A DNA stretch of 64,000 nucleotides from Bog-532 sp963742865. Lineage in GTDB: Bacteria; Actinomycetota; Actinomycetes; Streptosporangiales; Streptosporangiaceae. Location of the stretch: contig CAVUNW010000016.1 in NCBI GenBank assembly GCA_963742865.1, positions 372,001 to 436,000 on the forward strand, read 5' to 3'. Every line of letters starts with the position of its first letter. The first letter of the stretch is position 1. The translations under genes were made by a program, and so were the position numbers. The notes beneath the pieces were generated by a model that did not search any database, had not been told where the DNA came from, and saw only the letters and a program-made list of their open reading frames with translations. This document shows, piece by piece, positions 9,343-18,228 of the stretch.

Positions 9343-10238
9343 GCCCGTCGACCAGCTTGATCATGACGGGGTAGTAGCTGGCCCCGTAGCCGGCTTCCGC
9401 GGGTTCGCACCAGGAGATCCATGGTCTGCCGGGCCGCGCGGGCCGCAATGCCCGCTTCCTCCGCCAGCTGCAGCGCCAGGGCGAGATCCTTGATCGCGTA
9501 GTCCGTCGGGAAGGCGCGCTCGGGAAAGTTGTCGCCGATCATCGTCGCGGTGGCCGTCTTGCGCAGCGCGAAGCTGTCGGCCGAGCCCATCGACAGGGTC
9601 CGGAACAGCGTGTCCCCCTCGACCCCGGCGGCGCGCCCGATCGCCAGCGCCTCGGCCAGCGCGTTCATGGTGAGGAAGAGCACCATGTTGTTGACGATCT
9701 TCATGACCTGGCCGTTGCCGATGCCGCCGGCGTGCACGATGTCGCTGCCCATGCAGGACAGGAACGGCCGTATCCCGGCGAACACCTCCTCCCCGGCGCC
9801 GACCGTGATGAGGAGCGTGCCGTCCTCGGCCGCCTGCCGGAGCCGGGCGACCGGCGCGTCGACCAGCGTCAGCCCGCCGTCCCGGAGGCGGCCGGCGAGA
9901 CGTCGCGTCCGCGCCACGTCGCTCGTACTCATGTCGACCACGACCCGCGGGCGCTGCGGCGCCGCCAGCAGTTCGGCACACACCGCCTCGACCTGGGCGA
10001 TGCCCGGCAGCGAGAGGAACACGATCTCGGCGGACCGGGCGAGATCGGCAGCTCCGGAGCACGGCTGTCCCCCCTGCGCGACCGCACGGTCGAGCGCCTC
10101 CGGAACCGGATCGTAGACCACCACCGTGGCCCCGGACCGCCGGATCAGGTTGGCGCACATGCGCGAGCCCATGACCCCCAGCCCGATGAATCCCAGCACC
10201 GGCACGCCGGTCCCGCCTGCCTCTGGTGCGGCGTTCAT
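9335..10238 (-). CDS. NAD(P)-dependent beta-hydroxyacid dehydrogenase (3-hydroxyisobutyrate dehydrogenase family), 3' frameshift
   Basis: This enzyme of the 3-hydroxyisobutyrate/tartronate-semialdehyde reductase family has an N-terminal Rossmann motif 'GFIGLGVMGSRMCANL', a 'DAPVA' substrate segment and the conserved lysine in 'GNGQVMKIVNNM'. The all-alpha C-terminal domain follows. Near 9405 the frame shifts; the natural end ('GYGASYYPVMIKLVDGRG', stop at 9335) is in the next frame. It overlaps the aldehyde dehydrogenase stop (ATGA) upstream and the MBL gene downstream. Next to an aldehyde dehydrogenase it suggests a hydroxyacid-to-semialdehyde-to-acid or acyl-CoA step. Confidence 0.9.
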
Positions 10239-11721
10239 GCGACGGCCACGATGACGCTCTTGAGCTGCGTGTAGTGGGACAGCGCCTCGGTGCCCTTCTC
10301 CCGGCCGAGGCCGCTGCTCTTATAGCCGCCGAAGGGGACCTCGACGCCGGCGCCAAAGTACCGGTTGACCTGCACCTGACCGGCTTGCAAACCGGCCGCC
10401 AGACGGTGGGCGGTGCCGACGTCGCGGGTGAACACGCCGGCCGACAGCCCGTATTCGGTGTCGTTGGCGAGATCGACCGCCTCGGCCAGGGAGCCGAATT
10501 CGATCACCGATTGCACCGGCCCGAAGATCTCTTCCCGCGCGACCCGCATGTCGTTCGTGACCCCTTGCAACAGGGTGGGGACGACGAAGTGACCGCCGTG
10601 ATGGGTGTCAGGGATGCCGCCGCCGGCGACGACCTCGGCGCCGTCGCCGCGCGCCGAGCCGATGAACGACAGCACGCGATCGAGCTGCCGGGCCGAGATC
10701 AGCGGCCCGACGTCGGGGTCCGCCAGACCATGCCCGATGGACAGCCCGGCCATGCGCGCCGCGAGGAGCCGGACGAAACCGGCTGCGGACCGCCCGGTCG
10801 ACCAGCAGCCGGGTGGTCGCGAAGCAGGACTGCCCCGAATTCCGCACGACGGCCAGCGCCCCGGCCGTTGCGGCCGCGTCAAGATCGGCGTCGGCGCAGA
10901 CGATCGTCGGTGATTTACCGCCCAGCTCGAGATGGACGCCGACGACCCGCTCCGCGGCGACCGCGCCGACGCGTCGGCCGGCGGCGACCGATCCGGTGAA
11001 GGTGATGTGCCGGACCAGGTTGCTGGCGGTGAGCCGGGTGCCGGTCGTGTCACCGGCCCCGAGGACGACGTTGCACACCCCGGGCGGCACGCCCGCCCCG
11101 ATCATGAGCTTCGCCGCGAGCAAGGACGTCAGCGGGGTGAGCTCCGACGGCTTGACCACGACCGTGTTGCCGGCCGCCAGGCACGGGGCCACACCGCGGG
11201 TCAGCTGGCTGAGGGGCGCATTCCACGGCGTGATGTGGGCGACGACGCCGTAGGGTTCACGCACCGTGTAGGAGAACGTGCCCGGCGGCTGCGGGATGGT
11301 CTGTCCGCCGATCTTGTCGGCCATCCCCGCGTAGTACTCGAAGTACCGCACGCTCACGGCGACATCGGCGCGGGCCTGGGACAGTGGCTTGCCCGAGTCG
11401 ATGGTTTCCAGCCGGGCCAGCACCTCGGCGTGGTCGCGGAGGGACGCCGGCGACGCGGTACAGGTGCCGCCCGCGTTCGGCCGGCGCCGCCTGCGACCAG
11501 CTACGCCAGGCCTGGTGAGCGTCCTCGACGGCCGCGTCGACCGTGCCGGCGGGAGTCTCCTCGAATCTGGCGACGACAGCGCCGGTGGCCGGGTCCTCGA
11601 CATCGACGATCGGGCCGGTTCCGGGGGCGAGGAAGTCCCCGGCGACGATGGCCGTCAGCAGCGGCGGGAGTCCCGACGTCGCCAGGCATTCCTGGGCGGC
11701 CAGCTCACCTGTGGCGACCAT
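10235..11721 (-). CDS. Aldehyde dehydrogenase, frameshifted
   Basis: This NAD(P)+-dependent aldehyde dehydrogenase is about 495 residues if repaired. It shows 'ITPWNAPLSQ', 'KPSELTPL', 'ITFTGSVAAG', the general-base Glu in 'LELGGKSP', the catalytic Cys in 'NSGQSCFATTR' and the C-terminal 'EEIFGPV...PFGGYKSSGLGREKG'. Frame shifts lie near 11475 and 10790. ATG 11721 follows a good ribosome site (GAGGAGA). As the first gene of the six-gene operon, it has the AT-rich promoter region 11722-11834 immediately upstream. Confidence 0.92.
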
Positions 11722-11834
11722 TTAGTCTCCTCGTCCCCAGCGGCCGTACCGTTCGCGGAGTATAAAGAGTTATATGTTTAGGTAATAAAGCTATATCTCC
11801 GCTGGCGCCGTGTCCAGTGGCGGCGCCATTACGG
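11722..11834 (-). promoter_or_regulatory. AT-rich promoter region of the catabolic operon
   Basis: This 113-bp gap between the aldehyde dehydrogenase start and the stop of the LLM gene is strikingly AT-rich for this genome (tataaagagttatatg and ggtaataaagctatat around 11761-11796). It contains ATATGTTTA (11772-11780), which resembles the arms of the inverted repeat in front of the acyl-CoA ligase (14508-14531). It is the only intergenic space upstream of the six-gene operon, so the promoter and probably an operator must lie here. The individual boxes cannot be assigned safely. Confidence 0.5.
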
Positions 11835-12872
11835 CTATTCGGTACTCAGGCGGCTGGCGGCGATGGCGGCCCGGATCTCATCCCACATCCGGCGGTCGCT
11901 GTCGTAGGGCGCGTAGAACTTGAGCCGATCGGCCAGGCGTCCGAAGCGGCGGACCAATTCGGCCGCGACCTGGCCTGGTTCGGCGACGACGGCGAACGTG
12001 TTCAGGACGTCATCGCTGACCAGGCCGGCCATCGCCTCCCATTTGCCGTCGCGGCGGGACCGGCTGAGGCTGTGCAGCTCGTCGGCCAGATCCCCCCAGT
12101 GGTGCAGCTCGAGGACCGGCTTGTAGGCGGGGGTGCTGCCGTAGAAGGCGATCTGCTGCCGCACCGCCTGCCGGGCCGCCGTCGCCTCCTCCTCGGTCCG
12201 GCCGGTCGCGATGAGCGCCAGGTGCGCGACCTGGAACTCCGAACGCGAGCGGCCCGAGGTGGCCAGCCCCGCTTCGACGGCCGGGATCGTCACGTCCCGG
12301 ATGTAGCGCTCGGTGGTGAAGCCATGCAGGAAGATCCCGTCGGCGACCTCGCCCGCGACGCGGCTCATGGTCTCCCCGACGGCGGCGAGGATGACCCTCG
12401 GACGCGGATGACCGTGCGGTGGCGGCGAGAAGAACGGCGTCATCAGCGTGTGCTGGTAATAGTCACCGCGAAAGCTGAGCGCCGTACCCGCCTCCCAGCT
12501 CTCCCAGATCGCGTGCAGGGCGGCGATGAATTCGCGCATGCGCGGGGCCGGGTGACTCCAGGGCATGCTGAACCGCCGCTCGATGTGCGGCCTCACCTGG
12601 CTGCCGAGGCCGAGCAGGAACCGGCCGCCCGAATAGGCCTGGAGGTCGTGCGCGGTGTACGCCACGGTCATCGGGGTGCGGGCGAAAGCGACCGCGATCG
12701 CCGTGCCCAGCTCCGCGCGCGGGGCGGCCAGCGCGGCGACCGGAAGCGGCAGGAAGGGGTCGTGGGCCGACTCGCTGGCCCACAGCGCGTCATAACCCGC
12801 GCGGTCCAGGTCGGCCGCGGACGAGGTGATGGCGGCCAGGCTGGACGTGTCGAGGTTCGCGTCAACCTTCAT
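11835..12872 (-). CDS. LLM-class F420-dependent oxidoreductase
   Basis: This 345-residue TIM-barrel oxidoreductase of the luciferase-like monooxygenase class is of the subgroup that normally uses coenzyme F420 rather than FMN. Family landmarks are 'GYDALWASESAHDPFLP', 'GTAIAVAFARTPM', 'GRFLLGLGSQV', 'PPPHGHPRPRVILAAVG' and 'VADGIFLHGF'. The substrate is not recognisable. Start ATG 12872 lies 6 bp after the stop of the acyl-CoA ligase, so the two are one unit. An F420-dependent step supports an actinobacterial host and hints at reduction or oxidation of an unusual acyl or ring substrate. Confidence 0.9.
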   Translation of the reverse strand: MKVDANLDTSSLAAITSSAADLDRAGYDALWASESAHDPFLPLPVAALAAPRAELGTAIAVAFARTPMTVAYTAHDLQAYSGGRFLLGLGSQVRPHIERRFSMPWSHPAPRMREFIAALHAIWESWEAGTALSFRGDYYQHTLMTPFFSPPPHGHPRPRVILAAVGETMSRVAGEVADGIFLHGFTTERYIRDVTIPAVEAGLATSGRSRSEFQVAHLALIATGRTEEEATAARQAVRQQIAFYGSTPAYKPVLELHHWGDLADELHSLSRSRRDGKWEAMAGLVSDDVLNTFAVVAEPGQVAAELVRRFGRLADRLKFYAPYDSDRRMWDEIRAAIAASRLSTE

Positions 12873-12878
12873 CTGTAC

Positions 12879-14330
12879 TCAGCTCTCCCTCGCCGGGGAC
12901 ACGGGCGCGACGGCGGCAGCACCGGCCGCGCGCTCGATGAGCCGGGCGCGGACAACTTTCCCGCTGGCGTTGCGCGGCAGGGCGCCCATGAGCTCCCACA
13001 TAGCCGGGACCTTGAAGCCGGCCAGGCGCTCGCGGGCGAAGACCCGCAGGTCACCAAAGCTGGGAGGCGCGGCGGCGTCGACGGGGACGATGTAGGCCTT
13101 GACCATCTCGCCCAGCCGCTGGTCCGGTATGCCCACGATCACGGCGTCGGCGACGCCGGGATGCTCGGTCAGGACGTGCTCCACCTCCAGCGGGTACACA
13201 TTCTCGCCGCCGCGGATGATCATGTCGCCCTTCCGGCCGGCCAGGTACAGGTAGCCGTCCCCGTCGAGCCAGCCGAGGTCGCCGGTGTGCTGCCAGCCGT
13301 CATCGTCGTACCGGAACAGGTGCGGGCCGCGGGCCAGCAGCTCGCCGACCCCGTCGCCGTCGGGCTCGGCAATCCGCAGCTCGACGCCGGGAACGGCGCG
13401 GCCGACCGATTCCAGCAGGTAGGCGTCCCCGGCGGCGGCCCGCTCATGGTCACCAGGGGTGAGGCAGCTGATGGGGCTGCCCTCGGTCTGGCCGTAAATG
13501 TCAACGAAGGCGACGCCGGGCAGCTCGGCCATGGCGCGCCGCAGCGTGTTCGGGTGGATCGGCGCGGCTCCGTACTGCAGCACCTGCAGCGTGCCCAGCC
13601 GCAGCGCCTGCTCCTCGAGCAGCATGTCGATCATCGTCGGGACCAGCAGCCCGTGGGTGACGCCGAGCGGGGCCAGTGCCTGCCAGTCCGGCACGCTGAA
13701 CCGCGGGAACGTGGCGATCGTCGCGCCTGCGCCGAGGGCCACAGCCACGTTCCCCCAGCCGGCGATGTGGTGAAAAGGCGAGGCCGACGCGTAGACGCTG
13801 GAGGTGCCGAGCCGCAGCAAGGCCGCGTTCACGATGACCCGCTGCGCCAGCGTCCGCTGCGTCATCACGACCGGCCGGGGCTGCCCGGTCGTCCCGGACG
13901 TATGCAGAATGGTCGCCGTATCCTCCATTCCCGGTACGGGCAGGTCGATCTCGGCCGAGACCGCGAACCCGGGCAGGACGGCCAGGCGTGCGCCCGCCGC
14001 ATCCGCGACCCGTTCCGCCAGCGCGGTGAACTCCGGCTGGGCGACCAGCACACCCGTGCCGATCTCGCGCACGCACGGGACCAGCTCGCGTTCGGTCAGC
14101 CGTGGGCCGAGCGGAGCGAGCGGCCGGCCCGCGGCCGCCCCCGCCAGCGTCAGCGCGATCGCATCGGGGCTCGTCGCGACCAGCGCGGCGATCGGCTGGC
14201 CGGCCGGCACCTCCATTTCCTGCAGCCATCGCGCCGCCGAGGTCGCCCGCCCGAGCAACTGCGGCCAGCTCCAGCGGGCCGTCCCGGCCAGCACCGCTGG
14301 GCCCGGCAGATCGCGATGAGCCGCGATCAT
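12879..14330 (-). CDS. AMP-dependent acyl-CoA synthetase/ligase
   Basis: This adenylate-forming acyl-CoA ligase activates an acid to acyl-CoA. Motifs are the P-loop 'ILHTSGTTGQPRPVVMTQ' (Arg-Pro replaces the usual Lys-Gly), 'YGQTEGSPI', 'TGDLGWLDGDGYLYLAGR', 'GGENVYPLEVEHVL' and the C-terminal 'PRNASGKV' lysine. I place the start at ATG 14330 (483 residues). The frame stays open to 14462, but that extension includes a 12-bp tandem duplication giving CESGCESG and looks non-coding. It probably supplies the acyl-CoA consumed by the two flanking gene sets. The regulator at 14592 is a plausible controller. Confidence 0.9.
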   Translation of the reverse strand: MIAAHRDLPGPAVLAGTARWSWPQLLGRATSAARWLQEMEVPAGQPIAALVATSPDAIALTLAGAAAGRPLAPLGPRLTERELVPCVREIGTGVLVAQPEFTALAERVADAAGARLAVLPGFAVSAEIDLPVPGMEDTATILHTSGTTGQPRPVVMTQRTLAQRVIVNAALLRLGTSSVYASASPFHHIAGWGNVAVALGAGATIATFPRFSVPDWQALAPLGVTHGLLVPTMIDMLLEEQALRLGTLQVLQYGAAPIHPNTLRRAMAELPGVAFVDIYGQTEGSPISCLTPGDHERAAAGDAYLLESVGRAVPGVELRIAEPDGDGVGELLARGPHLFRYDDDGWQHTGDLGWLDGDGYLYLAGRKGDMIIRGGENVYPLEVEHVLTEHPGVADAVIVGIPDQRLGEMVKAYIVPVDAAAPPSFGDLRVFARERLAGFKVPAMWELMGALPRNASGKVVRARLIERAAGAAAVAPVSPARES

Positions 14331-14507
14331 CCCCGAATACGTCAGCCGGGCCGCCGGCTGATCTACGGCTCCCCGGGCCGAACTCCGCCAGATCCGGCCA
14401 GATTCACAGCCAGATTCACAGCCTGGGCCGGTTCCCTCAGCGGGGCTCAACGCTGCGGCCACGCCTTCGCTCCTTCGGTCACGGTGCGATCGACTTCGCG
14501 GCGATCT

Positions 14508-14531
14508 ATATGGTTATATCATCTAACATAT
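14508..14531. promoter_or_regulatory. Imperfect inverted repeat, possible operator
   Basis: ATATGGTTA (14508-14516) and TAACATAT (14524-14531) form an imperfect inverted repeat in the AT-rich gap between the acyl-CoA ligase and the TetR gene. Its position fits an operator or promoter for the ligase-LLM unit. The same half-site type (A/C-TATG-TTA) recurs at 11772 and 15221. Confidence 0.45.
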
Positions 14532-14591
14532 GAACCCTGGCAATGGCCCAGCGTGCGGGAAATACGAAGCCGCCTGCCGCTGAGCGCCGGG

Positions 14592-15182
14592 TCATGCTTC
14601 CTGGCTCAGGGCGAGGACGATCTCGTGCATCGTGGCCGCGATCTCGTCGCGGGCCTGGCGCGGGTCCCCGGCCGTGGCGATGAGCATGCCGGCGCGGGTG
14701 AGCATCCCGAACATCAAGCGCGCGAGCACGTCGGGCTGGCGCACCGCGAGCCCGCTGGCCTTGATCGCCTCGGTGAGGGGCCCGAACGCGTTCTGCTCAT
14801 CGAGTTCGGTGAACCGGCTCACGCCGAGGACGGCCGGGGCGTCGATGATCAGGATCTGCTGGCTGGCCGGGTCGAGCAGGGCATCCAGGAAGCCATCGAT
14901 CGCGGCGGTCAGGACAGCCGCCGGGGTCTGCGACCGGAGGGCCCTGCCCTCGACGGCTTCGAGCATCTGGCCATGGGCCTGCTCGAAGACCGCTTCGAAC
15001 AGGGCCGCCTTCGTGCGGAAGTGGTGATAGAGGGCGCCGATCGTCACCCGGGCGTCCCCGGCGATGTCGTCGATGCTGGTGGCGGCGTATCCGGCGGCCC
15101 CGAAGCGCACGCGAGCAGCGTCGATCAGGGCCTGACGGGTCTGTGCGACCTGCTCGGCGCGCAGGCTGGCTCGCTCATTCAC
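14592..15182 (-). CDS. TetR/AcrR family transcriptional regulator
   Basis: This 196-residue TetR-type repressor has an N-terminal helix-turn-helix around residues 25-60 ('TSIDDIAGDARVTIGALYHHF') and a variable ligand-binding domain. It is transcribed away from the MDMPI/SCP2 gene across a 17-bp perfect palindrome (15210-15226), which is the obvious autoregulatory operator. Its position between the catabolic genes and the divergent gene makes it a candidate regulator for the whole island. The ligand is likely an acyl-CoA or related compound (inference). Confidence 0.92.
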   Translation of the reverse strand: MNERASLRAEQVAQTRQALIDAARVRFGAAGYAATSIDDIAGDARVTIGALYHHFRTKAALFEAVFEQAHGQMLEAVEGRALRSQTPAAVLTAAIDGFLDALLDPASQQILIIDAPAVLGVSRFTELDEQNAFGPLTEAIKASGLAVRQPDVLARLMFGMLTRAGMLIATAGDPRQARDEIAATMHEIVLALSQEA

Positions 15183-15209
15183 GGGCCAATTTTATAGTTG
15201 CCCTTGGTC

Positions 15210-15226
15210 ACATAGCGTCGCTATGT
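15210..15226. promoter_or_regulatory. 17-bp palindrome, likely TetR operator
   Basis: acatagcg-t-cgctatgt is a perfect palindrome with a single central base. It sits 28 bp upstream of the TetR start and about 40 bp upstream of the divergent MDMPI/SCP2 start, the standard place for a TetR-family operator controlling both directions. Confidence 0.7.
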
Positions 15227-15266
15227 TAGAAAGCAACGTTCAGGAGTGATCTGGAAGGACAACGCC

Positions 15267-16085
15267 ATGCCCACTCCGCCAGGTAGCACCATGGGGCCCA
15301 CGACAACGGCGGACGCCCTGCTCGACGCGGCCGGCCGCACCGCCGCCCTGCTGACCGCGGTCACTGACCCGGCGCGCGTCGCCTCCCCCACCACGTGGAC
15401 GATCGGGGAGACGGCCGCGCACATCGTCGCGGAGCTCGGCACACACACCGACCTCGCCGGGAGCGGGCGCCTGCCGCAGCTCGGCGACGTCAGCGCCGCC
15501 CGGCGCGGACGTCGCGCCAACGCCGAGCAGCTCGGCGCATTCGCCGAACGCGATCTGGTGACGCTGGCGGCGCAGGTGGTACCGGCCGCGGCTCGCGCCG
15601 TCGACGTGATCGGATCACTTCCGGCCGGCCAGCTGATCCCGAGCAGCAACGCCCTGCTGTGGACGCCGGAGCAGACGCTGGCCCTCCTGCTGGGTGAGCA
15701 GCTCATCCACGGTCACGACATCGCCAAGGCGGCCGGCTTGCCCTGGCCGATCAGCCGCATCGACGCGCTGCTGGTCGCCGACGGCGCCATCCGGGTGCTC
15801 CCCGACTACCTCCGGCCCGCAGGCAAGGCGGGCCGGGCCATGAGCTTCGAACTGCGTCTTCGCGGCGGCTCCGGCTACCGGCTCGAGATAGCGGGCGACA
15901 CCGCGACCGTGGGACCGGCCGGCCAGCCGGCCGACTGTGTGGTCACCGCGGACCCGGCTGCTTTTCTCCTGGTCGGCTACGGCCGCGCCAACCCGCTCAC
16001 CGCCGCGCTGACCGGGAGGATCATCGCCAGTGGCCGCAAGCCCTGGCTCGGCCTCGCCTTCGGCAGGCTCTTCGAGAGCCCCTGA
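15267..16085 (+). CDS. Maleylpyruvate isomerase N-terminal / SCP2 domain protein
   Basis: This 272-residue protein has a DinB-like four-helix N-terminal domain of the mycothiol-dependent maleylpyruvate-isomerase type ('TWTIGETAAHIVAELG', and 'LLLGEQLIHGHDIA' with metal-ligand-type histidines). A C-terminal SCP2 sterol-carrier-like domain follows (about residues 170-270). Many actinobacterial members are mycothiol-dependent or of unknown function. ATG 15267 is chosen for the GGAAGG site 9 bases upstream; GTG 15246 in the same frame is possible. It is divergent from the TetR gene and probably its target. Confidence 0.85.
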   Translation: MPTPPGSTMGPTTTADALLDAAGRTAALLTAVTDPARVASPTTWTIGETAAHIVAELGTHTDLAGSGRLPQLGDVSAARRGRRANAEQLGAFAERDLVTLAAQVVPAAARAVDVIGSLPAGQLIPSSNALLWTPEQTLALLLGEQLIHGHDIAKAAGLPWPISRIDALLVADGAIRVLPDYLRPAGKAGRAMSFELRLRGGSGYRLEIAGDTATVGPAGQPADCVVTADPAAFLLVGYGRANPLTAALTGRIIASGRKPWLGLAFGRLFESP

Positions 16086-16137
16086 CGACCGCACCCGTCG
16101 CGCCCTCGCCATACGGCGCCGGGCCCGGGAGCCGCCG

Positions 16138-16157
16138 CGGACCTCGCAGGAGGTCCG
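16138..16157. terminator. Hairpin terminator between convergent genes
   Basis: CGGACCTC-gcag-GAGGTCCG forms an 8-bp perfect stem with a 4-base loop, followed by ttaggc. It lies in the 82-bp gap between the convergent MDMPI/SCP2 and hydrolase genes and could serve both. Confidence 0.6.
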
Positions 16158-16167
16158 TTAGGCAGAA

Positions 16168-16971
16168 TCAATCCAGGAAGCGGCCGAGGATCGGGAGCAG
16201 GACATCGGCGCGGCGGGTGATCTGCATGTGCGTCGTGCCGGGCAGCACGGCGAGCTGTGATCCGGGGATGAGCTGCTGCATCAGCGCGCCGTGCTCCACC
16301 GTGACGAAGTCGTGGTCGCCCTGCACGATCAGCGTGGGGGCGGTGATGCCGGCCAGCTGCTCATCCGACCAGCCGCGAAGGTCGGCGTTGGCCCGGGACA
16401 GCATCCCCAGGAACTCGCCGAAGTGCTCCGGGTGCGGCGACAGCCGCCGGTACGCCTCGTTGAAGTCGGCGAAGTCCTGCTGCGTCGGCATGCGCGTGGA
16501 CGTGGCCTGCTTCGCCGGGTCGGTCAGGTCCTCGTGCATCCCTTCCGGCCGGACGCTGGCCGAAATGGGCACGATGGAGCGGACCCGCTGGGGAAAGGTC
16601 ACGGCGAGCTCGATGGTAACCGCGGCGCCCTGGCTGTGCCCCAGGACGTGCGCCCGGTCGATGCCCAGGTGATCGAGCAGGCCGATCACGTCGCTGGCGA
16701 GGGCGGCCGGGGTGATCGGGCGGCCGGTGTCGGCGGTGCGCCCGTGTCCCTGCGCCTCGACCCCGATGACCAGGTACTTCTCGGCCAGTGCCGGGATCAG
16801 GGTGGCGAAGTTCAGGTCGATGGTCATCATCCCGCCGTGCAGCAGCACCAGCGGCGAGCCTTCACCGTACAGCTCGTAGTACATGTGCACGCCGTTCACG
16901 TCGGCGTAGCCGCTCGCCTTCGCCGGGATCGGGGTGCGGATGATGGCCGCGTCTTCCGGGGCGCTGGTCAT
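16168..16971 (-). CDS. Alpha/beta hydrolase
   Basis: This 267-residue alpha/beta-hydrolase has the oxyanion segment 'LVLLHGGMM' (41-49), nucleophile Ser113 in 'VLGHSQGAA', acid Asp in 'QGDHDFV' and His in 'GTTHMQ'. It has the size and order of small esterase or epoxide-hydrolase/lactonase-like enzymes; the substrate is unknown. ATG 16971 has GGAGA about 6 bases upstream. In-frame starts at 16983 and 17016 are possible but lack a site. It has no signal peptide, so it is cytosolic. Confidence 0.9.
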   Translation of the reverse strand: MTSAPEDAAIIRTPIPAKASGYADVNGVHMYYELYGEGSPLVLLHGGMMTIDLNFATLIPALAEKYLVIGVEAQGHGRTADTGRPITPAALASDVIGLLDHLGIDRAHVLGHSQGAAVTIELAVTFPQRVRSIVPISASVRPEGMHEDLTDPAKQATSTRMPTQQDFADFNEAYRRLSPHPEHFGEFLGMLSRANADLRGWSDEQLAGITAPTLIVQGDHDFVTVEHGALMQQLIPGSQLAVLPGTTHMQITRRADVLLPILGRFLD

Positions 16972-17077
16972 ATCGGTCTCCATCTCAGGTCGGCCGCGGG
17001 CCGTTCCCGCTGTCATTCAGGTGACGATCGGGCATCCCGGAAATCGACATCGCCGCGTTGGCGGGGCCGGGCGTCCT

Positions 17078-17938
17078 TTACGCCGGACCGGCCGGAGCGC
17101 GGTGCAGGACCTGGTTGATGGCGGCGATGATCACATTCGCTGACCCGTCGATCGCCTGGGCAACGGGACTGGAAGTATCCCGCAACTGACGGGCGATCTG
17201 GGCCGCGGACAGGCCGGCCAGCACCTGCGGGTTGTACTGCGCCCCGGCCAGGACGTCCTGGTTGGCGAGATCGAGGAACGGCACGGCCCCGGACTGGTCG
17301 GCGCTGTTGACGTAGGGCGGCACATCGTACGTGCGGATCAGCGTGCTGTCCAGCGGGGTCAGAGCCTGCAAGGCACGGCCGCGGTTGTCCGTCAGCTCGG
17401 TGGTGCGCAGGGTGAGCTCCCGGCTGGTGTAGCGCGCGTCGCGGAACGACAACGTGGCCGTACCCGGGTAGATATCGGTGGCCGAGGACCGGGTGGAGCC
17501 GAGGTGGCTCCAGGTGCCGAAATGGGACAGCGCGACGACCAGCGGCCAGCGCTCGGCGGCACAGAAGGGGCAGGACTCTTCGCTGACGAACACGATCGCG
17601 GGCTTACCGCCGATGGTCAGCGGCGCGCCGGACCTCCTGGTGGCCTGCAGCGGGGTCGCCGCCTCACCCGCCTTCACCTGGGACAGCACGGCCGCCGGGA
17701 CGGTCGTGGCCTGCCGGGCCAGGCCGGGAGGGGCCGGTGATTCGGAGGCGACCGGGGTGGGCGACGTCAGCTTGACCGCGACGAGGGCCACGACGACCGC
17801 GATGACGGCGGTGATCGACGCGCCGGCCAGCAGGAGCCGGCGCCGCATCCGGGCGCGCTGCTGCGCGGCCCGCGCCGCGGCGATCCGCTGCCGGGCCGGT
17901 GACGTGGTGCGCGGGGAACTGGGGTGACGTTTACTCAT
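17078..17938 (-). CDS. DUF929 family membrane-anchored thioredoxin-like protein
   Basis: This 286-residue protein has a basic N-terminus, one membrane helix at about 34-57 and an extracytoplasmic domain. The latter has a CPFC motif (Cys123, Cys126) in 'VSEESCPFCAAERWPL', which resembles the active site of a thioredoxin-fold oxidoreductase. The DUF929 family is otherwise uncharacterised. The notable point is upstream: a 16-bp box at 18006-18021 is nearly identical to the box in front of the BlaI-type repressor gene, so this gene is probably in the BlaI regulon. That suggests a role in an envelope or cell-wall stress response (inference). Confidence 0.85.
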   Translation of the reverse strand: MSKRHPSSPRTTSPARQRIAAARAAQQRARMRRRLLLAGASITAVIAVVVALVAVKLTSPTPVASESPAPPGLARQATTVPAAVLSQVKAGEAATPLQATRRSGAPLTIGGKPAIVFVSEESCPFCAAERWPLVVALSHFGTWSHLGSTRSSATDIYPGTATLSFRDARYTSRELTLRTTELTDNRGRALQALTPLDSTLIRTYDVPPYVNSADQSGAVPFLDLANQDVLAGAQYNPQVLAGLSAAQIARQLRDTSSPVAQAIDGSANVIIAAINQVLHRAPAGPA

Positions 17939-18005
17939 CGCGGACTACACCTGCCTCTCAGGAAGGGGCTCATCGGGAAGGGCGGCGGTCGTTATGAATT
18001 CATGC

Positions 18006-18021
18006 ACTAATACGGTTAGTA
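18006..18021. promoter_or_regulatory. BlaI-type operator upstream of the DUF929 gene
   Basis: ACTAA-TACGG-TTAGT is a perfect 5-bp inverted repeat, 68 bp upstream of the DUF929 start. It matches the box before the BlaI gene (19586-19601) at 15 of 16 positions. BlaI/MecI repressors bind TACTA-type dyads, so this is a strong candidate operator. Confidence 0.7.
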
Positions 18022-18228
18022 GTCCGGAAGAGCTTGCCGCGACGGAGGCGTCGCCGTGAGACGTGCGTCACGCTGACATCGAGAGGACACGACTGCCGTG
18101 ATTCAACTGGGTTTATACCGCCGCACAGGTCAGGGTCACCGCGTTCGGTTCAGCCTGATCGGGCTAAAACCGGCAACTGTCGGCAGACGGTGCTACTAGC
18201 GAAGGTAGGAGATGTCAGCGCTGGCGGG

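Noticed and set aside
13430..13510. A plus-strand gene inside the acyl-CoA ligase
   Set aside because: The open frame there is a shadow of the ligase motifs YGQTEGSPI and GDLGWLDG on the minus strand.
11817..15197. A plus-strand open frame of over 1100 codons
   Set aside because: It runs antisense through the LLM oxidoreductase, acyl-CoA ligase and TetR genes, which have full family motifs. Its translation is Arg/Gly/Pro-rich noise caused by high GC third positions.
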